From NCBI RefSeq assembly GCF_000421145.1, contig NZ_ATWH01000012.1:1-64000 (forward strand): a stretch of 64,000 bases of DNA, read 5' to 3'. The DNA comes from Glaciibacter superstes DSM 21135 (GTDB lineage Bacteria; Actinomycetota; Actinomycetes; Actinomycetales; Microbacteriaceae). Under the pieces are notes generated by a model. The model was not told the DNA's origin and searched no databases. It was given only the letters and a program-made list of their open reading frames with translations. Of the stretch, positions 40,509-48,734 are shown in pieces. Made by a program: the position numbers and the translations under genes. Positions within the stretch are counted from its first letter, which is position 1, and each line of letters begins with the position of its first letter.

Positions 40509-40921
40509 GACTGGCTCCTGTTCTGTTGGTCTGGGGTGGGTGCAACTGAGATGGTGAACGACTCCCTACGACCGTGATAGTCGTCCCAACGCGGTGACAA
40601 CCAGTGCGCCCACATCTCCGCGAGCGCGTCTTCGTCGACTTCTGGAGCGTCAGGATCAGAGTCGCCCCCGTAGTGCACCGTGCAGCCCGGGAGTGCCGCG
40701 ACGAGCGCAATGATTGCCGTATGGATCTCCGGCCAAGGACCCCGCTCGTAACCAGGGCCGTAGTAGCGTGCGCCGTTCATGTCGACGTCGATCCGGTCGG
40801 GGTCCCACGACGTGCGGCCAAGGGTGCCGCGGATCTCCCGCTCTTCGAAGAAGCGGTTCGCGACCTCGATCTCCGCATCCGTCACGGTGCCCATCGCGTA
40901 AAGATTCACATCGACACCCAT
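40505..40921 (-). CDS. Phage hypothetical protein
   Basis: 138 residues from the ATG at 40921. Acidic alpha/beta protein (GVDVNLYAMGTVTDAEIEVANRFFEER, RYYGPGYERGPWPEIHTAIIALVAALPG). The GYERGPWPEI pattern occurs in a family of phage proteins of unknown role. Overlaps both neighbours. Confidence 0.6.
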   Translation of the reverse strand: MGVDVNLYAMGTVTDAEIEVANRFFEEREIRGTLGRTSWDPDRIDVDMNGARYYGPGYERGPWPEIHTAIIALVAALPGCTVHYGGDSDPDAPEVDEDALAEMWAHWLSPRWDDYHGRRESFTISVAPTPDQQNRSQS

Positions 40922-41283
40922 CACTCGCTCCTGTCTGGGGTGTGCACAACGATCAGCACGCTTCCCTCTGCGTCCCGAGCGATCTCGTACGACTGCCAGC
41001 GACGCTCTGGGTTTCCGCCCATCACCGTCCAATCGCCGTGTGCTGTCTTGCAGGCAACCACTGGCGCGTTTGCGAGACTACGATTCGGGCCGAGGTCGAG
41101 GATCACGCTCCCGACCGGCAACGCGTCCAGCTCTTCCACCGTCGAGATCGTCTGCGGCCGCTTCACCGCTTCCAACCAGCGGTCGAATCGCTCTACGCTG
41201 ATCGTGCGCGGTTCGCCCAGCCTGTTCCGCTCGAAGGTGCACGCCTGGCGTATCACGTCCGTCGTCGGTGTCCACTCAGCCAT
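40921..41283 (-). CDS. Phage hypothetical protein
   Basis: 120 residues from the ATG at 41283. Contains VEELDALPVGSVILDLGPN and GDWTVMGGNPERRW, a small beta domain repeated in many actinophage early proteins (D-x-L-P-x-G-S-V-I). The role is unknown. Confidence 0.6.
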   Translation of the reverse strand: MAEWTPTTDVIRQACTFERNRLGEPRTISVERFDRWLEAVKRPQTISTVEELDALPVGSVILDLGPNRSLANAPVVACKTAHGDWTVMGGNPERRWQSYEIARDAEGSVLIVVHTPDRSE

Positions 41284-41812
41284 TGCTCTGCTCTCCTGTC
41301 TTGCGGTCGGCCAGGGTGACGTGCTCTTCGGCGATTCTGCGTTTGTCTTCCCGCCACTCCGGATTGTGTCGGGAATCGAGAAACAGAAACTTCTCCCCAC
41401 ACGAACACTCGAACGCGCCCGTGAGGTATCGCGCACTGGGGCTCGCTGACCATGGCGGAATCTGCTTGATCGTGTGTCGGGCTTCCAGTGCTTTGGTGGG
41501 AGAGGTGGAGAGGATGTCATCAAGCGGGCACCACTCGCATTCGTCGGTGCATTCGGCTGGCTGATCCTCGGTCGCCTCGTAAACCTCGTGCGCTTGCTTC
41601 TCGTCGCGCCACTCACGCACCAGCTCGATCACCGCCTCAAGCTCGGCCACCTGTGCCAGTGCGGCGTCACGCTCCGCGCGTGCAGCCTTGAGCGCACTCG
41701 CCATTCGCACCACTACGCCCTCGGATGGCACGCCCTCATGTTCGACGCCCACAGTGTTGGCCTGCACCTTGATGCACACCTCAAGGTCCACCAGATCTCC
41801 CCAGTCACTCAT
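41276..41812 (-). CDS. Phage hypothetical protein with Cys clusters
   Basis: 178 residues from the ATG at 41812. Starts with a small beta module (VDLEVCIKVQANTVGVEHEGVPS), then a coiled coil (ALKAARAERDAALAQVAELEAVIELVREW), and Cys pairs in CTDECEWCP and FECSCGEKF. Possibly zinc-binding. Early operon. Confidence 0.6.
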   Translation of the reverse strand: MSDWGDLVDLEVCIKVQANTVGVEHEGVPSEGVVVRMASALKAARAERDAALAQVAELEAVIELVREWRDEKQAHEVYEATEDQPAECTDECEWCPLDDILSTSPTKALEARHTIKQIPPWSASPSARYLTGAFECSCGEKFLFLDSRHNPEWREDKRRIAEEHVTLADRKTGEQSNG

Positions 41813-42477
41813 GATCGGGAACCTCCACCCAGAGCAGCAGCCAATGCAGCACGGGCATCGCCACGCCACATGTCGGCCCTGCTCGGGTCCTCGCGCACCA
41901 TCTCGTCCCAGGTGTATTCGCCGTCACTGATGCTTGGCGGCTCAAACATCACCCGCGCCGCCCTCTCGACCATGTCGTCGGTGACCGCCCCCGTTACCGG
42001 CTGTGCGCCCTGGTCGATCAGGAACTTTCCGATCGCCCAGAACTCGCAGCGCTCCCACTCGCATCCGTCGTAGATCAGGTTCCCCGACTGGGCATGCCAG
42101 CGTGCGTGAGCATCCGCCAAGTCGCTCGGGGCGATGATGGTATTCGGCTCAGGCGTTACCGGCTGTGCGGCAAGGTGGGCGATTATGGCGTTGGCCTCTT
42201 CCTGACATGCTTTGCACCACGACTCCCCGGCGCATGACCCACACGCCTGAAAGTCAGCAATGAACTCGATCAGCGCCTCCCGATCAATGGTCACCGGCTC
42301 CGCTTTCGCGGCCTGCCACTCGACTCCAGCCACGAACGCCTCATTGGCGTGTTCCTCATAGCCATACGGGTCCGACTGTGCCTCTCCGGTCGGACTGAAT
42401 GGGTCGTCCACGATTTGATTGCGCGGGTAGCGCTGATTGGCCTCGGCCTGTGCCGCCTCCCGCTGTTCGTCACTCAT
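41809..42477 (-). CDS. Phage hypothetical protein with Cys motifs
   Basis: 222 residues from the ATG at 42477. Contains QACGSCAGESWCKACQEEANAIIAHL, a Cys-rich patch probably binding zinc, and a C-terminal AARVMFEPPSISDGEYTWDEMVREDPSRADMWRGDARAAL, which occurs in several phage and host hypothetical proteins (a helix module of the D-x-M-V-E-R-A type). Early operon. Confidence 0.6.
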   Translation of the reverse strand: MSDEQREAAQAEANQRYPRNQIVDDPFSPTGEAQSDPYGYEEHANEAFVAGVEWQAAKAEPVTIDREALIEFIADFQACGSCAGESWCKACQEEANAIIAHLAAQPVTPEPNTIIAPSDLADAHARWHAQSGNLIYDGCEWERCEFWAIGKFLIDQGAQPVTGAVTDDMVERAARVMFEPPSISDGEYTWDEMVREDPSRADMWRGDARAALAAALGGGSRS

Positions 42478-42809
42478 GACTGCCACTCCTGTCCGGGCTG
42501 AGTCGTCTCCCACGGAGCCGCATTCGCATCCTGCTGCTGCGGAGCCCGCACCACCTCCGACACCACCTGCCCCCGACTCAGCTGCATGTCGAAATACACC
42601 CTGCCCTCCTTCTCCGTCCGCTTCGCCGACAACTGCCCGTAAAACCGTGCCCGGTCCCCCACATTCAGCCCGTGCCCATCGCCCAGCCACACCGTGAAGA
42701 AGCTCTTGAACTCCTGCCCGTTATCCCCAGTGATGACCTCCTCGATCGACACGCCCTTGCCGCCCACCAGTCGCTTCACCGTTGCCTCATTCGTACGTGC
42801 CTCAGCCAA
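42474..42809 (-). CDS. Phage ssDNA-binding-like OB-fold protein
   Basis: 111 residues. GVSIEEVITGDNGQEFKSFFTVWLGDGHGLNVGDRARFYGQLSAKRTEKEGRVYF is an OB fold like SSB, where the strand after GDRARF is followed by a basic loop. Gln/Pro-rich end without an acidic tip. Lies by the helicase genes, so probably acts in phage replication or recombination. Confidence 0.72.
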   Translation of the reverse strand: MAEARTNEATVKRLVGGKGVSIEEVITGDNGQEFKSFFTVWLGDGHGLNVGDRARFYGQLSAKRTEKEGRVYFDMQLSRGQVVSEVVRAPQQQDANAAPWETTQPGQEWQS

Positions 42810-43092
42810 TGCCCTGCTCCTTCACAATCGTCATGTCCTGGTCAAACCCGCTCGGCGTCGCCGAGAGTCGCTCGCGCAGTTCGGCGAACGACACAGTCGC
42901 ACCGGCGAACGCGGCCGCACGGTCCTCCGCCTCGATACGGTCAGCCTCAGCCGCCGCAGCGAGCAGCTCCTCGCCAAGCTGCCGGGCCTCCTCCGTCGTG
43001 TAATACGACGTCTTCCGCCGCTGCCACAACGTCACCCCGTACTCGTCATTCACCTCAACACGCGCCATATCAACCTCCGCCCTAATTGCCAT
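42802..43092 (-). CDS. Phage hypothetical protein
   Basis: 96 residues from the ATG at 43092 (43101 also possible; AGGAGG lies just upstream of both). Starts MARVEVNDEYGVTLWQRRKTSYYTTEEARQLGEELLAAAAEADR after a short leader; small beta then helix. Its place between the helicase and SSB-like genes suggests a replication accessory role. Confidence 0.58.
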   Translation of the reverse strand: MAIRAEVDMARVEVNDEYGVTLWQRRKTSYYTTEEARQLGEELLAAAAEADRIEAEDRAAAFAGATVSFAELRERLSATPSGFDQDMTIVKEQGIG

Positions 43093-43106
43093 TTCCCTCA
43101 TCCCTC

Positions 43107-44282
43107 CTAGAACGCGGCCGTGGGAGTCCACGGCCAATCCGAAATCCCCCGCGAAATCCGCGACGGCCACTTCCGCTCATCCCTGTCACCACGCCACCGC
43201 ACCAACTGAAAAGCATTCGACGACCTCGCCTGCTTATCCGGACGCAACCCCAAACCGAACTCCGGCCACCCCATCAACGCCGCCGACCCCCGCGGCCGAA
43301 GATCCCGCTCCCCAACGCCAGGGTGCCCATGCCCCGCGTGAGCCTCAATCACCATCGCCAAACCCCGGTCGCGCAGCGTGTCCAAAGCCGCCAAGAGCGG
43401 CGCCGCATCATCATCGTTGTTAATCGCCCGCGGAATCAGCCTGTACAGCGGGCCGATGAACAACACATCCGGTTTGAGCTCGTCGACCATCGAATGCACC
43501 TCCCCCAAATCCGAGTCCTTCGACAAATCCAGGCGCGGCGTACAAGCCAGGTGCACAGCATCCGCAGGATTCACACGCCCATGCATCGCCGCCTTCGACA
43601 CCATCGGCCTCACCGCGCGACGCCACTGCCTCTCCGTGTTCTCCGTATCCACCACCAGCACCCGCGCCGGCTTCATCTTGAAAAACGTGAACGGATGAAT
43701 GCCGGCCGCCGTCATGAGCGCCAACTGCCGCACGAGTGTGCTCTTGCCTGACCCTTCTCCGCCCGTAAGGATCAGACGGTCCTGCCGCTCGAGCAGACCA
43801 TCAACAACCCAGTCGTACTCGTCGTTATCGTCGAGCAGCACCTCGCCGAGAGTCTTCGGCAGCAGATGCCGTTTCGACGCCGCCAGTTGCAAGCCCTTCA
43901 GTCCCTCGGTGGCCTGGGCGATCGCCACGCCAGGATCCAGTGTCGTGACCATCCGTGACGCGACGATCTGCAACCCGCGACGCAGCGACCCCTCACGGAC
44001 TTTTGCCGCGTACGAGCCGACCGATGACGCCGTGGGAACCTCTCCCATCCAGGTGTGCAGGTCGACGACGTCGACACCGGGAACCTCCCACCCGGGCAGC
44101 TTCCCCGACACCGTGATGACATCCACCGGTTCATGCGCGGCGCCCATCGACAGGATGCCGGCGAAGATCGCACCCAACGCCTGGTCCTCGAAGTCACCGG
44201 GCCCGACCTGCTCAACAGCGAACCGCAGCACACGAGAGTCGAGGAGCACCGCGGCGATCACTGCTTGCTCTGGAGTGATCAT
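43107..44282 (-). CDS. DnaB-like replicative helicase
   Basis: 391 residues from the ATG at 44282. N-terminal helical domain of DnaB type (1-100: EQAVIAAVLLDSRVLRFAVEQVGPGDFEDQALGAIF). RecA-like ATPase: Walker A TGGEGSGKSTLV (about 172-183), Walker B PDVLFIGPL, and a later AHAGHGHPG loop. It resembles DnaB/RepA-like helicases (AAA_25) of actinophages. Probably unwinds DNA for phage replication together with the initiator upstream. Confidence 0.85.
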   Translation of the reverse strand: MITPEQAVIAAVLLDSRVLRFAVEQVGPGDFEDQALGAIFAGILSMGAAHEPVDVITVSGKLPGWEVPGVDVVDLHTWMGEVPTASSVGSYAAKVREGSLRRGLQIVASRMVTTLDPGVAIAQATEGLKGLQLAASKRHLLPKTLGEVLLDDNDEYDWVVDGLLERQDRLILTGGEGSGKSTLVRQLALMTAAGIHPFTFFKMKPARVLVVDTENTERQWRRAVRPMVSKAAMHGRVNPADAVHLACTPRLDLSKDSDLGEVHSMVDELKPDVLFIGPLYRLIPRAINNDDDAAPLLAALDTLRDRGLAMVIEAHAGHGHPGVGERDLRPRGSAALMGWPEFGLGLRPDKQARSSNAFQLVRWRGDRDERKWPSRISRGISDWPWTPTAAF

Positions 44283-44515
44283 CGGCGCATCCACTCGGTG
44301 CCGTCAACCTGAGCCTCATTCGCCCGAGCCCAGATATGCGCCGGCAACACCCATGCCGTCGACTCCCGCCAATGCAACGTCAGCGCTTCCTTCGCGCGGT
44401 CAAAGTCCAGCGAGCCGATGGACAGGTGCCAGGCCTCCACCATCTCCGGCGTCACCGTCCGGTTGTCCACTGCGCTCGCCAACACCAATAGCGTTGCGAT
44501 CTCTGACTTCTTCAA
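44279..44515 (-). CDS. Small helicase-loader-like protein
   Basis: 78 residues: EIATLLVLASAVDNRTVTPEMVEAWHLSIGSLDFDRAKEALTLHWRES is a helical domain similar to a short module found between initiator and helicase genes in actinophages. It overlaps the end of the initiator gene by 116 nt in another frame and the helicase start by 4 nt. Confidence 0.65.
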   Translation of the reverse strand: MKKSEIATLLVLASAVDNRTVTPEMVEAWHLSIGSLDFDRAKEALTLHWRESTAWVLPAHIWARANEAQVDGTEWMRR

Positions 44516-45374
44516 TTTCCGCCTCCTGATACTGGGCGACGACCGGGAGATTCCGGGCGAACGCCGATTGCTTTCCTGCTTGCTTGTCGCGCTCCGCGAG
44601 CGCTTGCAACTTCATCCGCGAGAACTGCTTCCGCAACGTGTCCATCGACCGCACATTGGCCTGCCAGAACTCATTGGCCGTCGCCCAACGAATAAGCCAC
44701 TCGATCTGAGCCGCGGAGTACCCGTCGAGCCTCATCAGCCGCTCGCACGACGCCCACCAGGTCTTGCCAACGACGCCAACCTTGTGACCGTTTCCCCGCA
44801 CGAGTTCGGCGAGCAACTCACACAATCGCTTCACCTCATCGCTAAAAGACTCAACGTCGGACGCTTCAGCGTCGGACGAAGAAGTTTTGTTAACTGGGCT
44901 GGGTAGGGAAGGGCTAGGAAGGGTAGGGAAGGGACGGTGTGACTCCCCCGGGGACTCCCCTACATGTCCACCGGGGACACCCTCGGGGACAGGCACCGAA
45001 GTTTCGCCCACGTGATCAGCATTTCCCTCGAACTGACCGGCATTGTTGCGCCGCCAACGCGCCTTCTTCTCCCGCTCTCGCTCCCGTTTCGCCTCAACGT
45101 CAGCGCGTGACTGCTGATAGGCCTTCCAGTCGTGAAACTGGTATCCCTTCGCGGTCTCACGCCAGAGACCCGCATCAACGAGGATCTGTGCTCCGGATGC
45201 GTCGGCACCCCATTCCTCGATCATGAACACGGGCACGGCACCGTCAGTCAGGTGTTTTCCACACCAGCTCCCTGCGAGTGTCCAGAGCCCGATCGCCTGG
45301 AGGCGTTGCGCTCGCGGGATGCCGAGAACCTTCGGGCTTGTGCTCAGCCCGTCGTCTACGTTGAACCACACCAT
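44400..45374 (-). CDS. Replication initiator with winged helix (DnaD/DnaB-loader like)
   Basis: 324 residues from the ATG at 45374. VWFNVDDGLSTSPKVLGIPRAQRLQAIGLWTLAGSWCGKHLTDG is the winged-helix start of many actinophage initiators; residues 115-165 are Lys/Arg and Pro/Ser-rich linker; C-terminal helices (IEWLIRWATANEFWQANVRSMDTLRKQF) resemble a DnaD-like domain. Would load helicase at the phage origin. The long overlap with the next gene is notable. Confidence 0.75.
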   Translation of the reverse strand: MVWFNVDDGLSTSPKVLGIPRAQRLQAIGLWTLAGSWCGKHLTDGAVPVFMIEEWGADASGAQILVDAGLWRETAKGYQFHDWKAYQQSRADVEAKREREREKKARWRRNNAGQFEGNADHVGETSVPVPEGVPGGHVGESPGESHRPFPTLPSPSLPSPVNKTSSSDAEASDVESFSDEVKRLCELLAELVRGNGHKVGVVGKTWWASCERLMRLDGYSAAQIEWLIRWATANEFWQANVRSMDTLRKQFSRMKLQALAERDKQAGKQSAFARNLPVVAQYQEAEIEEVRDRNAIGVGERSGQPDGDAGDGGGLAPVHRLAGL

Positions 45375-45769
45375 TACGCTGCCAGCTCCAGTTCCCATTG
45401 CTCGCCATACACATCAGCCATCATTCGTTTCGCCGCCACTTCCGTCGTCGGCACCCGGCTCCCATCCGGCAGCAGCACCGACCAGGAGCGTTCCAGCGGG
45501 AACCACACCGGCACCCGCCCGGGGTCCTTCACCCACTTCTTGACCTTCCAGCCCCGCAACAGTGCGACCGTCTGCAGCCCGTGCTCGTACGCCTCATTGC
45601 AGAACGCGCAAGAGGTGAGACCGTCGACGATCACAGGCCGGTGAATGGTGCCGCCCATGCCAACCGCACGCCGGTGCTGGAACGTCAACGGGGACGTTGC
45701 GCCGCATGACACGCAGCGGTAGCCGTCTCGTTTGTACGTGCCTTTGCGTACGGTGGCGGTTGGCTCCAT
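45374..45769 (-). CDS. HNH endonuclease-like protein
   Basis: 131 residues. YKRDGYRCVSCGATSPLTFQHRRAVGMGG and LTSCAFCNEAYEHGL give the Cys pairs and the His-Asn-His set of an HNH nuclease. The C-terminal part is strand-rich. Early-operon HNH proteins are common in actinophages; target unknown. Shares one base with the initiator start. Confidence 0.78.
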   Translation of the reverse strand: MEPTATVRKGTYKRDGYRCVSCGATSPLTFQHRRAVGMGGTIHRPVIVDGLTSCAFCNEAYEHGLQTVALLRGWKVKKWVKDPGRVPVWFPLERSWSVLLPDGSRVPTTEVAAKRMMADVYGEQWELELAA

Positions 45770-45771
45770 GG

Positions 45772-46845
45772 TCAGGCCTGCTTCGCGTTGACGATTGACT
45801 GCTCAAGCTCGGACAGTTCATAGCCCCAGCCCTGCAAACGCTGCATGTGGGCGGCGGTGATGCCCTGCTGCCAACCCTTGCGGTCGAACTCCATGCCGCC
45901 TTCAACGTGACCCAGTGCCACGGCCAGTGCGATGTGCAACGCGCGGTGCGGCTGCGCCAACAGTTGAGCCTTCACAGCGTCGTGCGGGTACTCTCCGTAC
46001 TCCAGCTGGAGGAGCGTGTGCTGCATCTTCTGCTGGGTCGGCGTCGTACCCGGCGCATTCTGGGTGACGTGCTCACCCAGCACGACCTCGAACACGGGGA
46101 CACCGGTCGCATCGACGTGCACCTCGAACCCATCACCACGGACGAGCGTCACGGTCACGCTCCGCACATCCTCGGCAGGCTGCTTCTTCGCTTTCTCCAC
46201 GTCGAGCTCCAACGTCAGCGACACCACCTGGTCCTGCGCGAACCGCAGCATCTGCCCCAGCTCGCTTATCCGATCCAGCTGCTGCGCCATGTCGTCGACC
46301 TCGGCATCTGTGTAGCCGAGCGACTTCAGATCGATAACCTCCTCGACGACCGGTGAAAGAACTGGCACATCAACTGAGGCTTCATCTGCCACCGCCTCTG
46401 GCTCGTCGAGCAGTCCCAACGCCACCTCGCCCAGCTCGTCACCAAGCGCCTCGAACGCAGCGACACAATCCGTGTGACGGCAACCCTTCTCGTAGTGACT
46501 CGCAGCACCATGACGCCCACGAACCAGCGCCACCTTCCCCGACGCAGCAGCCTTATCCGCCACCGGAACGACCGCAACCGCCACCACACCCACCGTGTCG
46601 GCCTTCGCAGCCCTCGCGCGCTTCGCCGGCTTACCCGCCGCCTCAGCCGCAACGATCTCCGCCGGCGTCATCCCCCGGTCAACCATCTTCTGGAACGCAT
46701 AGTCACCCCGGTACCGCGTCTCAGCCTTCCGGCACGACAGACCCAACTCAGTGTTGGCCGGGCATGCACCGCCCTTGCAACCCAGCTCGTAGCCTTCCTT
46801 CGTCCCGTGCGGGAACCCGTCCTCGAACAAATCCATGCCGCTCAT
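45772..46845 (-). CDS. Phage protein with two His-Cys modules
   Basis: 357 residues. Two similar modules: FPHGTKEGYELGCKGGACPA (about 11-30) and RGRHGAASHYEKGCRHTDC (about 108-126). Each has HG-x3-Y-x2-GC-x4-C, the second more diverged. This motif is seen in small actinobacterial and phage proteins, probably as a zinc site. Following regions are helical with a coiled coil (DMAQQLDRISELGQMLRFAQDQVVSL). Function unknown, possibly DNA-binding. Confidence 0.65.
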   Translation of the reverse strand: MSGMDLFEDGFPHGTKEGYELGCKGGACPANTELGLSCRKAETRYRGDYAFQKMVDRGMTPAEIVAAEAAGKPAKRARAAKADTVGVVAVAVVPVADKAAASGKVALVRGRHGAASHYEKGCRHTDCVAAFEALGDELGEVALGLLDEPEAVADEASVDVPVLSPVVEEVIDLKSLGYTDAEVDDMAQQLDRISELGQMLRFAQDQVVSLTLELDVEKAKKQPAEDVRSVTVTLVRGDGFEVHVDATGVPVFEVVLGEHVTQNAPGTTPTQQKMQHTLLQLEYGEYPHDAVKAQLLAQPHRALHIALAVALGHVEGGMEFDRKGWQQGITAAHMQRLQGWGYELSELEQSIVNAKQA

Positions 46846-47099
46846 TTCCCTGCTCCTTCTGCCTTGATTGCTTCGAGGACGTCGACCAGGTCGGTCGCAT
46901 CCGTTGCCTTGATCTGTCTGCCGGGGAACACCGCGACGAACCCGCGCGCCCGAATATTGACGACGGCGACCAACGACCAGTCGGCCTTTGTGACGATCCG
47001 GAAGTTGCCCGGCCGGTCGAGGTTGATCGCCAGTTCGAACCCGGCCTGCTCCACCAGGTCGCGGACCTTCCGCTCCGTCGCATCCGTCGCCGCGCTCAC
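46842..47099 (-). CDS. Phage hypothetical protein
   Basis: 85 residues from the GTG at 47099, overlapping the preceding stop. VRDLVEQAGFELAINLDRPGNFRIVTKADWSLVAVVNIRARGFVAVFPG reads as a small alpha/beta domain with DALVDVLEAIKAEG-like end. Unknown function. Confidence 0.58.
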   Translation of the reverse strand: MSAATDATERKVRDLVEQAGFELAINLDRPGNFRIVTKADWSLVAVVNIRARGFVAVFPGRQIKATDATDLVDVLEAIKAEGAGK

Positions 47100-47770
47100 G
47101 ACGCTTCCCCCGAGTGCAATTGCGCGAACCTCACTGCCTTCCTCCGCGACTTGAACTCGCGCCAAGTGCCTTCGAGCTCACCGGATCCGTTCCGCAGCGA
47201 CACCCACCACCTGCCGCTGTCTTTGAACACGAACCAGCGCCACGACGACGCAAGGGACTTCTCCGCTTGCGCGAGTTCCTGCTCGAGGCGCACAGCCGTC
47301 GCACGCGCCCGGTCACGCTCACCACGGAGCTGCTCCGCGACCGTCTCCCACAGCACCGTGGCAGCGGCCGTATTGCCCTCCAGTGACCGCAGCTCGCCAC
47401 GCAGCCGCTTCTCCGCAGCCTGAGCGTCGACCATCTGAAACCACACATCCGTTGTCCGCAGCAGCGCCTCCGTGGCCTCCTGCATCGACAGCGGCGACGA
47501 GCTGGCCAAGTCGGCCGCATTCTTCACAACAGTGCGTCCGCGTTCGACGTCACGACGCAGCTCGTCACGCTCCGCCATCACCTCACTGATCGTCACCTCA
47601 GCCCACGTCGGCGCCGGCTCAGCAGCCAAACCCGCCAAGATCTCCTGCAACACCTCCAGCACCTCGCCGTTGCGCCAATGCAACGCGTTCAACTGCTCCG
47701 TGTCGAAGTTGTCGATCGACTTCGCGATGTAACCAACAACGTCTGCCACACCCTCCAGCCCGGCGCTCAC
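47096..47770 (-). CDS. Phage coiled-coil protein
   Basis: 224 residues from a GTG at 47770. Long helix-rich region with heptads (LRDVER, EKRLRGELRSLEGN, LRGERDRARATAVRLEQELAQAEKSLAS) and a C-terminal patch WRWFVFKDSGRWWVSLRNGSGELEGTWREFKSRRK rich in Trp. Function unknown. Its promoter side faces the plus-strand gene at 47798. Confidence 0.6.
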   Translation of the reverse strand: MSAGLEGVADVVGYIAKSIDNFDTEQLNALHWRNGEVLEVLQEILAGLAAEPAPTWAEVTISEVMAERDELRRDVERGRTVVKNAADLASSSPLSMQEATEALLRTTDVWFQMVDAQAAEKRLRGELRSLEGNTAAATVLWETVAEQLRGERDRARATAVRLEQELAQAEKSLASSWRWFVFKDSGRWWVSLRNGSGELEGTWREFKSRRKAVRFAQLHSGEAS

Positions 47771-47797
47771 AACGCACGCTCCGATAGAGTCACGCCT

Positions 47798-48250
47798 ATG
47801 GACAGCGGATGGTCAGTCATAATCGGAGCCGCGATTGCGTTGATCGGCGCGTTCCTCGGCGCGTGGGCGCAGTCGCTTTTCACAGCACGCGCCCAGTCGG
47901 CACAGGCGCGCCGGCAACTGCGCACCGAAGCAATCCGTGAAGTCACGATCAGCCTCGTCGAGTTGGAGGCAGCAATCCGGGAGGGTGAGCCACGTCTGGA
48001 AGCAGCTTCCAATCGTATGAACGGCGCAGTCATCGCTCTCGGCCTCTCACTCAAGAGAGGCGAAAGGGGCGCACTCACATTTGTGCAAAACGCTTTCGAG
48101 CACCTGATGAGTCGGAACTGCCCCGAACCAGCCCATGTCCTTGACATCGTCTCGCTCACACTTCTCGGGTGGAATCGAGGAGGGCTGAAGCTAAAGGACT
48201 TCGCACACCAGGACCTCGATGACTTCAAACCACCCCGCATGCGAGATTGA
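47798..48250 (+). CDS. Membrane-anchored accessory protein inside the early operon
   Basis: 150 residues on the plus strand, opposite to all neighbours. N-terminal hydrophobic helix (about 7-26: VIIGAAIALIGAFLGAWAQS), then a charged helical domain (QARRQLRTEAIREVTISLVELEAAIREGEPRLEAASNRM). TAGAGT at 47785-47790 is 7 nt before the ATG, a leaderless promoter. This layout is typical of a lysogenic accessory gene; superinfection immunity or defence is possible but not shown. Confidence 0.7.
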   Translation: MDSGWSVIIGAAIALIGAFLGAWAQSLFTARAQSAQARRQLRTEAIREVTISLVELEAAIREGEPRLEAASNRMNGAVIALGLSLKRGERGALTFVQNAFEHLMSRNCPEPAHVLDIVSLTLLGWNRGGLKLKDFAHQDLDDFKPPRMRD

Positions 48251-48275
48251 AGGGCAACCACTCGGGTCGAGGCGC

Positions 48276-48734
48276 TCACGAGCCCAGCTCCATCAGCGGC
48301 CGCATATGACCCTCGACATAAGCGCGCTCAATAGCCGGCGCCGTCTCCTCGAACACCGTCCGCCCGTTCGGCAACACAGTGTGAGCGAGAAACTCCTGCT
48401 CAAACGTGACAATCCCCGAATCGACAGCTTCGAGCTTCGCCTTCACCATCAACGCCAACGCACGCCACTTCTGACGCACCGCCTGCTCATACGCCTCAAC
48501 GGCCGCACTCGCCGTCCTGGCACCCCGCGAGTGATGCGTGAACTGCTTACTGTTCCTGTCCGGCAGCGGCAGCATGAACTTCACCTGCCGGCCGTTCGCG
48601 ACGAACCCGATCATTGCCCGGTCCTTCGATGTCGCGTAGGCGAAGTCCTCCGCACCGTAACGGTGCAAGGTCGCCTCGATCTCATTGCGTGAGCGGCCCG
48701 AATCCACGGACGTGCTCGCTGCATACTGAGCCAT
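48276..48734 (-). CDS. Phage hypothetical protein (conserved early)
   Basis: 152 residues from the ATG at 48734. SGRSRNEIEATLHRYGAEDFAYATSKDRAMIGFVANGRQVKFMLPLPDR is a conserved actinophage family with a fixed R-x-E-I-E...RY-G motif. The C-terminal half is helical. Role unknown; often near recombination genes. Confidence 0.65.
   Translation of the reverse strand: MAQYAASTSVDSGRSRNEIEATLHRYGAEDFAYATSKDRAMIGFVANGRQVKFMLPLPDRNSKQFTHHSRGARTASAAVEAYEQAVRQKWRALALMVKAKLEAVDSGIVTFEQEFLAHTVLPNGRTVFEETAPAIERAYVEGHMRPLMELGS

Noticed and set aside
45847..47423. Plus-strand frames of 169 to 356 codons opposite early genes
   Set aside because: Proline/arginine/histidine-rich antisense shadows without ribosome sites or domains.
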